Below, piece by piece: positions 42,978 to 53,169 of a stretch of DNA of 64,000 bases. The DNA comes from Molossus alvarezi. Its lineage: Eukaryota > Chordata > Mammalia > Chiroptera > Molossidae. The notes below the pieces were generated by a model. That model was not told the DNA's origin and ran no database searches. It worked only from the letters and a program-made list of their open reading frames with translations. Location: NCBI GenBank assembly GCA_037176705.1, contig CM073886.1, positions 15,522,501 through 15,586,500 of the forward strand, written 5' to 3'. The position numbers and the translations under genes were made by a program. Position 1 is the stretch's first letter. Every line of letters begins with the position of its first letter.

Positions 42978-43228
42978 GCCCTGGCCGGTTTTCTCAGTGG
43001 TTAGAGCATCAGCCCATGGACCAGAGAGTCCTAGGTTCGGTTCTCACTAAGGGCACGTACCTTGGTTGCGGTTCATCCCCGGCCCTGGTTGGGGTTCTAC
43101 GGCAACCAGTCGATGTGTCTCTCTCACATTGATGTTTCTCTCTCTCTCTTTTCCTCCCTCTCTCCCTCCTGCTGTATCTGAAGATAAATGCAAAAATGTC
43201 CTCGGGTGAGGATAAAAAACAACAACAA
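42978..43228 (+). repeat. Ves SINE, type A
   Basis: GCCCTGGCCGGTTTTCTCAG; ACAACAATG on both sides. Confidence 0.92.
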
Positions 43229-43261
43229 CAACAACAATGACAGTACTGACTGATGGGGTCT

Positions 43262-43475
43262 TCATCTTTCATCTCATGGATTGAGCATCCTCCCATGGAC
43301 TGAGAGGTCCCAGTTCCACGGTCAGTGCACATGCCTGGGTTGCGGGCTCAATCCCCAGTGAGGGGCACGTAGGAGGCAGTCGATTGATGTTTCTCTCTCA
43401 CATTGATGTTTCTATCTCTCTCTCCTTTCCTCTCTCTCTAAAAAAATCAATAAAAATATATTTTTAAAAAAGTGT
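43262..43475 (+). repeat. Ves SINE, type B-like, 5' end eroded
   Basis: CATGGATTGAGCATCCTCCC to AAAAAAATCAATAAAAATAT. Confidence 0.8.
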
Positions 43476-44017
43476 TCTCTCTCTGCACTCTCATTTCCTT
43501 CATAACACTTATTGTAGTCTATAATTCACTTGCTGCTTTTTTGTTTATTTGGCTTTTGTCTGTCTCCCCAGCTGGACTGTAAGCCATGGACCATGTCTTT
43601 GGGGTTCACTGCTTCTCAACTTGACCTCTTAGTGGGTTTGAACTTCTATCTTCCTTAGAACTTTATTGACTTCTGGGACCCACACTCTTCTATTTTTTTT
43701 TCTTTTTCTTTTTCTTTCTCTATTCTCCAGTGTTTCCTCTCAGTCTTCTTCACCAAGTTTTCTTTCTTTACCTGACCATTAACTATTGGTGTCCTACAAG
43801 GGTGCTGGCCTAGGGAACCTCTTCTCACTTCATTTTCTCACAGCCTCCAGTGATTCCTGCCTGTTGTTATTCACACCCTAGTGGAACCCACTCCCCTTGA
43901 GGGTGAACTGGATTTAGTTATTGCTTCTAGTAAACAAAATCCAGTCTGGTTAGTGATGGAGTGTCACTTCTGAGATTAGGTTGCAAACAGACTGTGGTTT
44001 TTCTTGGGGATCTTCAT
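43476..44017. other. Intergenic, L2-like and unclassified DNA
   Basis: TCTCCCCAGCTGGACTGTAA is L2-like; a CT/T-rich stretch follows near 43690. No gene. Confidence 0.4.
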
Positions 44018-44115
44018 TTTTTTTTTTTTTTGGTACGTGCCCCTATTGGGAACCGAACCCGGGACTCTCTGGTCTACAGGCCGACGCTCCAACCGCTGAG
44101 CCAAACTGGCCAGGG
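44018..44115 (-). repeat. Head-only Ves SINE
   Basis: T-run joined directly to GGTACGTGCCCC, ends TGGCCAGGGC. Target CTTGGGGRTCTTCAT at 44003-44017 and 44116-44130. Confidence 0.95.
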
Positions 44116-44252
44116 CTTGGGGGTCTTCATATGCACACTCTCATTCTCTTGCTTGCTCACCCTGGGAAGAGGCCCATGTGGTGAGCCGATGTGGATCCCC
44201 CATCCCCTAGTCAAGCCTTAAGATGAGATGATAGCCCCAGTTGACAACTCGT

Positions 44253-44459
44253 TTTTTTTTTTTTTCTTTATTGATTTTAGAGAGAGAGAGAGAGAGAGAG
44301 AGAGACATCAATGAGAGAAAACATCAATTGGCCACCTCCTGCATGTCCTCCACTGGAGATTTGGCCCACAACCTGGGCATGTGTCCTGACCCAGAATTGA
44401 ACTGTCGACCTCTTGGTGCATGGGCCAATGCTCAACCAGTGAGTCACACCGGCGGGGCA
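44253..44459 (-). repeat. Ves SINE, type B
   Basis: TTTATTGATTTTAGAGAGAG to CACACCGGCGGGGC. Confidence 0.92.
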
Positions 44460-44639
44460 ACAACTTGAATATAATTGTTGACCTTGAGCAAGAGGCACCC
44501 AGCTAAACCCTGTTGGGTGCAGAAACCTTAAGATAACAAGTATTTGTTTTAAGCTGCAATGTTTTGGGATCATTTGTTATGCTGCAAGAGATAACTAATA
44601 TACCTCCCTTGGTGGTTTCATAGGGTCTGTGGCCTCAGT

Positions 44640-44880
44640 AACCTTCTCAGTGCCAGTATCCCTATATTTATATTTTGCCTCTTAATTCTCTTTGCACTTG
44701 ACATTGCTACTTTGTTGTTTCGTAAATGCCTCAAAGTCTTCATGTTCAAAACCAACTCACCCAGTTACATAAATAAATGCAAATTCCATGAGAGTGGCTT
44801 TATTGCTGTTCACTGCTGTATCCCCAGTGCCTGGCACATAGTAAATCCTCAATAAACGTAAATCAGATTAATATTTTACA
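44640..44880 (+). repeat. L2 3' end
   Basis: CTGTATCCCCAGTGCCTGGC then ACATAGTAAATCCTCAATAA is the classic L2 3' end. Confidence 0.75.
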
Positions 44881-45156
44881 TCAAACTTGTGTCTTTTCTA
44901 GTATTCTCTATTTCAATAAATGTAGTACAACCCATTTAGTTACGCAAGCCAGAAATTTGGTTTTATTATTGACCCCCTCATGTTACTTCATTCTCACATC
45001 TTATCAATATCCAAGTTCTGTAGGCCTAATGTTCTAAATATTTTTCAAATCTGCCTGTTTCTCTACCTCCATCATCTAAGTCTAGGTCACCATTATCTCT
45101 TGCCTAGACCATAGTAATGGCCAAACTGGTTTCTTTTCATTCATTTTGTTTTTGAA

Positions 45157-45378
45157 CAAATTTTTTTCTTTATTGCTTTCAGAGAGAGAGGAAGGGAGAG
45201 GGAGAGAGAGATAGAAACATTGATGAGAGAGAACATCGATTGGCTGCCTCCTGCATGCCCCTCACTGGGAATTGGGCCCACAACCTGGGCATGTGCCCTG
45301 ACTGGTAATCGAACTGGCGACCTCTTGGTGCATGGGTGCATGGGTCGATGCTCCACCACTAAGCCACACTGACCGGGC
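45157..45378 (-). repeat. Ves SINE, type B
   Basis: TCTTTATTGCTTTCAGAGAG to CACTGACCGGGC; TCA-TTTTGTTTTT on both sides. Confidence 0.92.
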
Positions 45379-45404
45379 TCACTTTGTTTTTTTTTAAAGT
45401 AAAC

Positions 45405-45432
<28 letters not shown>

Positions 45433-45435
<3 letters not shown>

Positions 45436-45666
45436 TTTAATCTTCACCTGAGGATATTTTTCTATTTATCTTCAGAGAGAATGGAAGGGAGGGAGGGAGG
45501 GAGAGAGAGAAACATTGATGTGAGAGAAACACGTCGACTGGTTGCCTCCTGCACGACTGGACCTGGGACGAACCGAAACCGAGGTACCTGCCCTTGACTG
45601 GAATCAAACCCTCAACTCATTGGCCATGGACTGAGCCTCTAACCACTGAGCCAAACCGGCCAGGGC
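45433..45666 (-). repeat. Ves SINE, type A-like
   Basis: AATCTTCACCTGAGGATATT to CCGGCCAGGGC, preceded by an ATT microsatellite at 45409-45434. Confidence 0.9.
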
Positions 45667-45689
45667 TTTACAAGTAACCTTTTATTTAT

Positions 45690-45906
45690 TTTATTTTTTT
45701 TCTTTTTATTGATTTTAGAGAGAGAGGAAGGGAGAGGGAGAGAGAGATAGAAACATCGATGAGAGAGAACATTGATTGACCGCCTCCTGCATGCCCCCCA
45801 CTGGGGATCAGGCCCACAACCTGGGCATGTGCCCTGACTGGGAATTGAACCGGTGACCTCTTGGTGCATGGGTTGACGCTCAACCACTGAGCCACACCAG
45901 CCAGGC
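45690..45906 (-). repeat. Ves SINE, type B
   Basis: TTTATTGATTTTAGAGAGAG to CACCAGCCAGGC. Confidence 0.92.
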
Positions 45907-47584
45907 TTAAAAGTAAACTTTTAAATGTAACATACAAAAATGTATACGTACCACACAAAAATGAAGAGAGTGATGGATTTCTACTAAGTGAAAACAGTCC
46001 TTTAGCTAGCATTCTGATCAAATCAGAATTTACCAACACTGCTGGGGCTCCTCTGGTGCCCCCTTGTGGTCACTTCCCCTCCCCCTTCATCTCTATCCGG
46101 ACTTGCATCTACAGTTTGGTCTGTTTTTGAACGTCATGTAAATGAAGTCACACAATTGCAACCCTTGTTCTGGTTTTACTCACTCCACAGCAGGGGACTC
46201 ATCCATTTGTTGCTTGCTCCCTGGATGGCATTCCCCATTGCATTATTTATTTATTTATTTGATTGTGGCTAGACAGTGGATGGTTTTCAGTTTGGGGCTA
46301 CATCAAGTAGTTCTTGTATGTCTCTGGTGACCACATATGTGAGTTACTACTGGGTTTGTACCCAGGAGTGAATCATTGTGTAACAGAGTATGTAGATATT
46401 CAGCTTTAGAAGATTCTGCTACACACTTGTCTAGAGAACTTAAAGCATTTCCCCTTCTACTGTCTGCAGACTCATCTAGTACATTTCTTGCCTCAGTCCT
46501 AGGATCAGCCATTTCTCCAAGGAGTACTGATTTTTATCATTAGCTGATTTTTTCCACATTATAAAAGTCACATAAATAGAATTTTTAAAAGAATGAAAGA
46601 AAGTAAAAGCAAATAGAATAGCTACATCTTTTTCACATCCAATGGAGTAAATGGAATAGAAAAGATTCTTGTGAAATCCACATCACATGTAGAGGAGTGA
46701 GTCTGAGGGCTGGCAGGTGGGGAGCAGAGTCTGCAGCAGGATGAAGAGCTGTAAACAGTTTAAAAAGACAACAAGGGTTGGTGCTTGGGTGCCATTGCCA
46801 TCTGCTCCCATGAGGTGGGGGGGCCTCCAGTAGGGGCCTTCTGATGCTGAGCCAGTCAGAAAGCTCCCTGAGCACCCCCATTCCCACCTACTTCAGTGTC
46901 TCACATGAGTAAGTGTAGCCTGAAATTCCACCAAGGATTGGGGACATTAGGTATCAGACAGTAGGAAGCAGTTGGCAGCAGCAGCTAAGGGTATTTTTGG
47001 ATAAAGACAGTGTCCGAAAAATGTACCAACCTCTAAAGGGAAAGTAATTTCATTTACTTTCGAAAGGGTAACCAGAGTGATGATTGAGCTTAGTTTCAAT
47101 AGTCGCTCTTCCCTCCCTGTACAGTAAGCTGTTTTTATCTCCCAGGTAGAGACAGCGTTCAGGAGTGTGGGATGAGGGTGTTTGGGGAACATATCCAGTC
47201 TACCCTATTAAGTTTGGTGGCTTGCTTGGCTGAGGCTGAAACTGCCAGCCTTCACAATTGCAGAAAGAAACACTTGGTGTTGCTGTCTACAGAGGAGACT
47301 TCTGTCCTCTTGGAGTTTGTTCAGGGTAGGAAAAGGTGACTGTGATGGGCAGGCTGCCAGACCAGCATCATGACTTATGATGTCCAGGAGCCAGGCTTGG
47401 GGTTGGCAGCCTCTCTGCCTGCCCTGTTTGCAAGATTAGATGTTAGTCTTGCTCACCCACTAGGGAAAAAAAGAAGCCTCTATGATATAACTGCTGGGTA
47501 GTTCCAGTTGTTGCAAGACAAGGGCATCAAGAATTGGGTGGTGAGTTCCCTACTCATTGGGACATGGTTAAAGAAACTGAGATA
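45907..47584. other. Longest repeat-poor intergenic stretch, no recognised gene
   Basis: A TTTA run at 46243-46260. Short ORFs have no recognisable domain or splice context. Confidence 0.4.
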
Positions 47585-47808
47585 GCCCTGGCCGGTTTGG
47601 CTCAGCGGTTAGAGCGTTGGCCTGTGGTCTAGAGAGACCTGGGTTCGGTACCCACTAAGGGCATGTACCTCAGTTGTCCCTAGCCCTGGTTGGGTTGTGT
47701 GAGTGGCAACCACTCGATGTGTTCCTTTCACGTCGATGTTTCTCTCTCTCTCCCTCCCACTTTCTGAACAAAAAATGGAAAAATGTCCTCAGGTGAGGAT
47801 AAAGAAAA
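47585..47808 (+). repeat. Ves SINE, type A, tandem pair (first)
   Basis: GCCCTGGCCGGTTTGGCTCA; flanked by AAAGAAACTGAGATA and AAAGAAACTGATATA. Confidence 0.94.
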
Positions 47809-47822
47809 AAGAAACTGATATA

Positions 47823-48044
47823 GCCCGGCCAGTGTGGCTCAGTGGTTGACCCATGCACCAAGAGGTCGCCGGTTCGATTCCTGGTCAGGGCACAGGCCCA
47901 GGTTGTAGGCCTGATCCCCAGTGGGGGGCATGCAGGACTCGGCCAGTCGATGTTCTCTTTCATCGATGTTTCTATCTCCCTCTCCCCTTCCCTTCCTCGC
48001 TCTCTAAAATCAATAAAGAAAAAAAATTAATTAAGAAAAAAAGA
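47823..48044 (+). repeat. Ves SINE, type B, tandem pair (second)
   Basis: GCCCGGCCAGTGTGGCTCAG; followed by third target copy GAGAAACTGATATAG at 48045-48059. Confidence 0.94.
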
Positions 48045-48219
48045 GAGAAACTGATATAGTCATACAATGGAATATGCTATAGTTAAAAAAACAAAAACAA
48101 AACAGCAAGGAACTACTTGAGAACTGCAGAACTCTCAACACACAACCACTCCATCCAAACCTTCACTAAGAGATTTGACCAAACTGTGGCATGGCTTTTT
48201 TTTTTTAAATACAGTGTTA

Positions 48220-48429
48220 CTTTTTTTTTTTTTTAATGTGTTTTTTATTGATTTTTAGAGAGAAAGGAAGGGAGAGAGAGAAACTTCGATGAAAGATTGG
48301 CTGTGTCCTGCACCCCCCCCCCACTAGGGATCAAGCCCAAAACCCAGGCATGTGCCCTGACCAGGAATCCAACCAGCGATCTCTTGGTCCATGGGTCCAT
48401 GTTCAACCACTGAGCCATACTGGCTGGGC
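48220..48429 (-). repeat. Ves SINE, type B
   Basis: TTTATTGATTTTTAGAGAGA to CATACTGGCTGGGC. Confidence 0.9.
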
Positions 48430-48439
48430 ATGGCATAGC

Positions 48440-49243
48440 TTCTAACAGCATAAGACTAGGATGACTCTAGTGCCCCCACCCCAAAATGCCTGCCTGAGAA
48501 AGCTCATCGCTGCTGCCAGAATTTACTGTTTGTTTTAGCCAACACCTGATGATTGGTCAGGGATCTCCCTTTCTTAGAGTGTTTACTAAAAAGGGCTTAT
48601 AATTGTGACATGTGTCTCTTACAACCCAGAAGCATCAGTCATGGACCTGAGAGTTATTCCTTTGAAATGTATTTACCAGGCCCTGGCCAGTCTGGCTCAG
48701 CAGTAGAGCATTGGTCCACAGACCAATAAGTCACGGGTTCGATTCCAGACAAGGGCACATACCTCAGTTGAAGTTTGTCCCCCGCCCTGGTCAGGGCCCT
48801 GCGGGAGACAACCAGTTGATGTGTCCCTCTCACATTGATGTTTCTCTCTTTCTCCCTTTTTCTCCCTCTCTCTCCCACTGTAACTGAAGATAAATAGAAA
48901 AATATCCTAGGGTGAGGATTAAAAAAAAAAAAGGAAAGAAAAGAAATGTATTCACCAGGAAGGGCAGGCAGTCTGTCTCCCAGTTCTGTGAGATAGACTA
49001 CTGACTTCTATACATGACAACTAGCAGACACAGCTGGCCTGATCACATCTACACTGACCAACTGTGATTCTTCACGTCTCTGATTCTACTGAGCCCCGTT
49101 CTCTCCCTCCTTCTTTCTCCCTTTCCCAAATGCCCAGTCAAATCGAATGGTGTTCAGCTCTTTTCCCTGCTGTCAGTAGTTACGGAATAAAATCTTTCCA
49201 CCGCTTTAACTAACGCTGGGCTGTGTTTGTCTTTGACATCCTA
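48440..49243 (+). repeat. LTR-like block, plus strand, split by a SINE
   Basis: GGCTTATAATTG TATA-like motif near 48595, then AATAAAATCTTTCC near 49186 and end ...GACATCCTACA near 49243. Interrupted at 48681-48943. Boundaries uncertain. Confidence 0.4.
48681..48943 (+). repeat. Ves SINE, type A-like
   Basis: Target duplication GAAATGTATTYACCAGG at 48664-48680 and 48944-48960. Confidence 0.95.
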
Positions 49244-49383
49244 CATTTTTGTGTGTGTGTGTGTAATATGTTTTTTACTGTGAACAATCTCTAAGATCTG
49301 TCACACTCACATACACAGAGTGGGGATAGATCAGCAGTATATGGTATACTCCCGTTTTTTAAATAAAATTCAGAACAGGTAGG

Positions 49384-49990
49384 TGAGTGTGGGAGGAGAC
49401 CCTTGGCTCCGGGAGGCTGGGCCGGAATTTGTGCTCGGGATTGCCAGCATGTAGTCCCGCGCTGGAGCTCTCGGCGGCGGTCCTGCTGCAGACCGCCTCA
49501 GTCTCCGCAGCCGACTCGGAGTGTCTGCCCGCGCTTCTCACCGCTTGGGTGGCCCTGCGCCCCGGGCCCGTAGCCGGCGTCGCGGGAGAGCCGGGAAAAC
49601 CGGAAGCTGGAATGCGGTAGCCGGACGGGAAACTCCAGCACACTCGCCTGGTCAGGTGGAGCAGAGTGACCCCACTCTGCGGGGCTGCCCCTCGGGGACG
49701 CTAACGGGAGCGCGTTGGTGAGACTGGCTGGGCGGTGCCTTAGAGAGGCGGGGTCACATGCTCGTTAGCCAATCACTGGCGTCTCCGCGGGGCGGTGCAG
49801 CGTCGTTGCCTGGGCGACGCGCACCCGTGCTCAGTAGGCTGGAGAGTGGGGGGCACCAACTTGTGAGCGCCCGGCTCCTGGGTCTCTTGAGGTTCCGAAG
49901 ACATCCTCTTCGGCTGCCTCGCATTAGGGGACCCGGCCGTGGAGTCGGCTCCGCGCCTCTGGGGGTGAGAAGGCCACCGGCCGCGTGAGC
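49384..49990 (+). promoter_or_regulatory. CpG island, probable ZNF205 promoter
   Basis: Dense CG pairs over about 600 bases, unlike the surrounding DNA. Motifs: a CCAAT box (49769-49773), GC boxes (GGGGCGGTG near 49789, GGGCGGTGCC near 49731), an E-box-like GTCACATG (49752-49759) and an RFX X-box (minus strand GTCGCCCAGGCAAC, 49805-49818). Candidate donors for a non-coding first exon are CGTTG-gtgaga (exon end 49717) and TGGGG-gtgaga (exon end 49964). It lies 4.6 kb before the ZNF205 start codon. The X-box and CCAAT arrangement is also compatible with divergent transcription. Assignment to ZNF205 is by position only. Confidence 0.75.
49805..49818 (-). promoter_or_regulatory. RFX X-box-like site in CpG island
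   Basis: GTCGCCCAGGCAAC matches the two half-sites GTNNCC and RGNAAC with a 2-base spacer. Methylation-sensitive X-boxes of this type are common in CpG promoters. Confidence 0.5.
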
Positions 49991-50632
49991 TCCCACGACC
50001 TGGTTTCCAGCAACCTTGGGAGTTCTTATTTTTCTTCTTTGAAAAACGTTTATTCCTGGAACCCGTCCTATTTAACACTTATACTGGTTTTATTTTCGAT
50101 GGTTAACATTTCCTATGCTGTTTATTCGATTATTACTGTTTTTCTTGGCCTCTCCCGCATTCTTTTATTTCCCTCTGTGGTCTCGCCTTCCTAAGGCTAG
50201 ATATTTGCATTGCTGTCTCCAGCCTCGGCCGTCTTAATTAGTACAAGGTTTGTTTGTTTGTTTGTTTGTTTTAATTCAGATGATTCTTTTTGGTAGTTTT
50301 TATTTTTCTGGGTGTTTTTTGTAAAGTCCTCTTTAAGACCTGAGTTAGCTCTCAGGCCAGTATCTGAGAGTAGATCATGATTTATTTCCTAAAGGTAGCG
50401 TTTTCTCCTTACCCAAGCTCAATGAAGCCGCCTTATACCAGTGTTGGCATTTGTGTTTTCCGTGCCTGAAGCTCCAATAAGCGACTTCATCGATGATAGT
50501 TTTCCTTGTGACAGGCTCCTGAGGTGAGTACATCTCTGAACTAGTGGTCTGTGAGCTGGACAGCAAGTGTTTTCTGCTAGAGTTATATGGAGTTCTTACT
50601 TTTTAAATTTTTTATTTTAGTCATCAGGATTT
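49991..50632 (+). other. ZNF205 first intron, no exon recognised
   Basis: AT-rich DNA after the CpG island with GTTT units near 50250. Nothing else recognised. Confidence 0.4.
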
Positions 50633-50645
50633 AAAAGGCAGAACA

Positions 50646-50803
50646 GCCCTGGCCGGTTTGGCTCAGCGGTTAGAGCGTCGGCCTGCGGTTCTGAGAGACC
50701 CGGGTTCGGTTCCCGCTAAGGGCATGTACCTCGGCTGCAGTTTGTCCCCGGCCCTGGTCGGTTGTGCGGGTGGCAGCCACTCGATGTGTTCCTTTCGCAT
50801 CGA

Positions 50804-50859
<56 letters not shown>

Positions 50860-50941
50860 CCTCTCTCTCCCTCCCACTCTACCTGAACAAAAAATGGAAA
50901 AATGTCCTCAGGTGAGGATAAAAAAAATAATAATAATAAAG
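50646..50941 (+). repeat. Ves SINE, type A, with CT expansion
   Basis: Target AAAAGGCAGAACA at 50633-50645 and 50942-50954; about 23 CT units at 50811-50857. Confidence 0.95.
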
Positions 50942-50954
50942 AAAAGGCAGAACA

Positions 50955-51115
50955 GCCCAGGCCGGTTTGGCTCAGCGGTTAGAGCGTCGCCCCCGGTCCA
51001 GAGAGACCCGGGTTCGGTTCCCACTAAGGGCGCGGGTGCGTACCTAGGTTGCAGTTTGTTCTCGGCCCATTGCGTTGTGTGGATGGCAGCCACTCATGTG
51101 TCTCTCTCACATCGA

Positions 51116-51178
<63 letters not shown>

Positions 51179-51255
51179 TTCTTTCATCCTCCTTCTCTCC
51201 CTCCTACTCTATCTGAAGATAAATGCAAAACTGTCCATGGCTAAGGATAAAAAAT
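50955..51255 (+). repeat. Ves SINE, type A, tandem partner with CT expansion
   Basis: GCCCAGGCCGGTTTGGCTCA; about 25 CT units at 51121-51170. Confidence 0.93.
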
Positions 51256-52649
51256 AAATGTCAGGACATTTCACATAGAAATCGAATTCTTTTTGAGTTC
51301 TCTTGAAAAAGCCTCAAGTTTAGGCAATACTGGGCCCCCATCAGCCCCTTTAAACAAAATATGGTTTCTTGAGGCCTCTGAAGTCCTTCCCCACCCTGGT
51401 CTTAAACCCAAGGAACCAGTCATTTGTGGTACTGCCTGGCTGCTGGATGCACTTAGATTTTGATCTCTGCTTTACTTATTTACTCACCATGCCTGGGTGC
51501 CTTTCTGAACTCTTTCAGGGACTGAAATTCCAACACAGCAAATGTGAGAGTCTTTCCTCCTAGACCTGCTCAGTCCTAGAGTGAGTCCTGGAAGGGTTTC
51601 CTTTCATTTCCAAGAAGGGGCGAATATCTGTCATATAGCAGGTGCTCAATAAATATTTTTGAACAGTTAAATAAATGTTGAGACTTTATTTGGTCTAGTT
51701 TAGGCGATCCCCTGGTGGGATGCAAATCTCTGGGCTTCCCAGTGTCCCTGTGTCTGGTAGAGAAACTTTTGCCCAGGAATTAGGACACACCACTCTTTTT
51801 TGGACTCCATTCACTCCTGGAACTGCCATGGGATAAAATGGTCCACCCGAGGAGCAAGGTTCCTTGCTCTGGACACTAGCCCTGCTCCTCCTTGATGGAG
51901 AAATGGTCACAGATTGAGCAGTTCATCTTTTCCAGGGCTCCCTGTGATTTTTTATCTCTCTCTGGCTTGAAACAGTATTGACTTTTGCTATACCTTCATA
52001 TATCTCTCATTACCTTGAGGATTAAAACACCTGGAAATACCGACCAGAGACAAACCCTAGGGGTAATTTTTCCTTCATCAAAGTGACAACAGAATGGCTT
52101 AGAATCCTAGGACTCCTAAAACATTTTTAACTCCAAAAGGAGGGTTGCAAACTCAAAATGATGCAAGGGTCAAGTGGGGACCAAATGTGACAATCTGAGA
52201 GCAGGCCCTGAATGTGGGGAATTTGAGTCCAGGGTTGCCAGATGTTCTAGTTTTTTAAGAAAGTCAATTTTATGATAATTACTCTAATTTTTAAATGTTG
52301 AAAAATAATTTAAAAATAATAATAAACACTTGTGACCCCTTATAGCATGTCTCTGAGCTGGTATAGGGGCCAGTCATACTGTCTCACTGGATGAAGTGGA
52401 TGAGTCTCACAGGACTCTGATGGGCTGAAGGCAGTGGGCATGGGAAATTTTCCTAGAGGAATGAACCTTACTGGAATCTGACTCCAGGGCTGGCCCCCAC
52501 CCCTTTCCTGACTGGGAGGTGGAATATGAAACCACCAGGGATGTCTGAGGATCTGGGACCCCATGGATAGTTGAGCCAGACCCCTTTACTCCTGCTAACC
52601 CCAGCCTTGAGAGGAAGTTGGGGGTAGAGGGTATCTAGAAAAATCAGAT
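51256..52649 (+). other. ZNF205 intron, mostly unclassified
   Basis: An L2-type end at 51620-51680 (AGCAGGTGCTCAATAAATAT). No exon recognised. Confidence 0.4.
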
Positions 52650-52664
52650 CAATCTCGCATCTTT

Positions 52665-52887
52665 TTTCTTTTTTAAAATTTTTTCTTTATTGATTTTAGA
52701 GAGAGAGTAAGGGAGAGGGAGAGAGAGATAGAAACATCGGTGAGAGAGAACATCGAGCAGCTGCCTCCTGCATGCTCCCCGCTGGGGATTTGGCCCACAA
52801 CCTGGGTATGTGCCCTGACCGGGAATTGAACCAGCAACCTCTTGGTGCATGGGTCGACACTCAACCACTGAACCATACCAGCTGGGC
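52665..52887 (-). repeat. Ves SINE, type B, tandem pair (first)
   Basis: TTTATTGATTTTAGAGAGAG to CATACCAGCTGGGC; flanked by CAATCTYGCATCTTTT-type copies. Confidence 0.93.
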
Positions 52888-52903
52888 CAATCTCTCATCT
52901 TTT

Positions 52904-53153
52904 GTTTTGTTTTGTTTTTATCCTCACCCGAGGACATTTTTCCATTTTTTGTACAGAGTGGGAGGGAGAGAGAGGCAGAGCGAGAGAAGGAAACATCGAT
53001 GTGAAAGAGACACATCGAGTGGCTGCCACCCGCACGACCAACCATGGCTGGGGACAAACTGCAACCGAGGTACATGCCCTTAGCGGGAACCGAACCCAGG
53101 TCTCTCTGGACCGCAGGCGGACGCTCTAACCGCTGAGCCAAACTGGCCAGGGC
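52904..53153 (-). repeat. Ves SINE, type A, tandem pair (second)
   Basis: Perfect target CAATCTCTCATCTTTT at 52888-52903 and 53154-53169. Confidence 0.95.
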
Positions 53154-53169
53154 CAATCTCTCATCTTTT

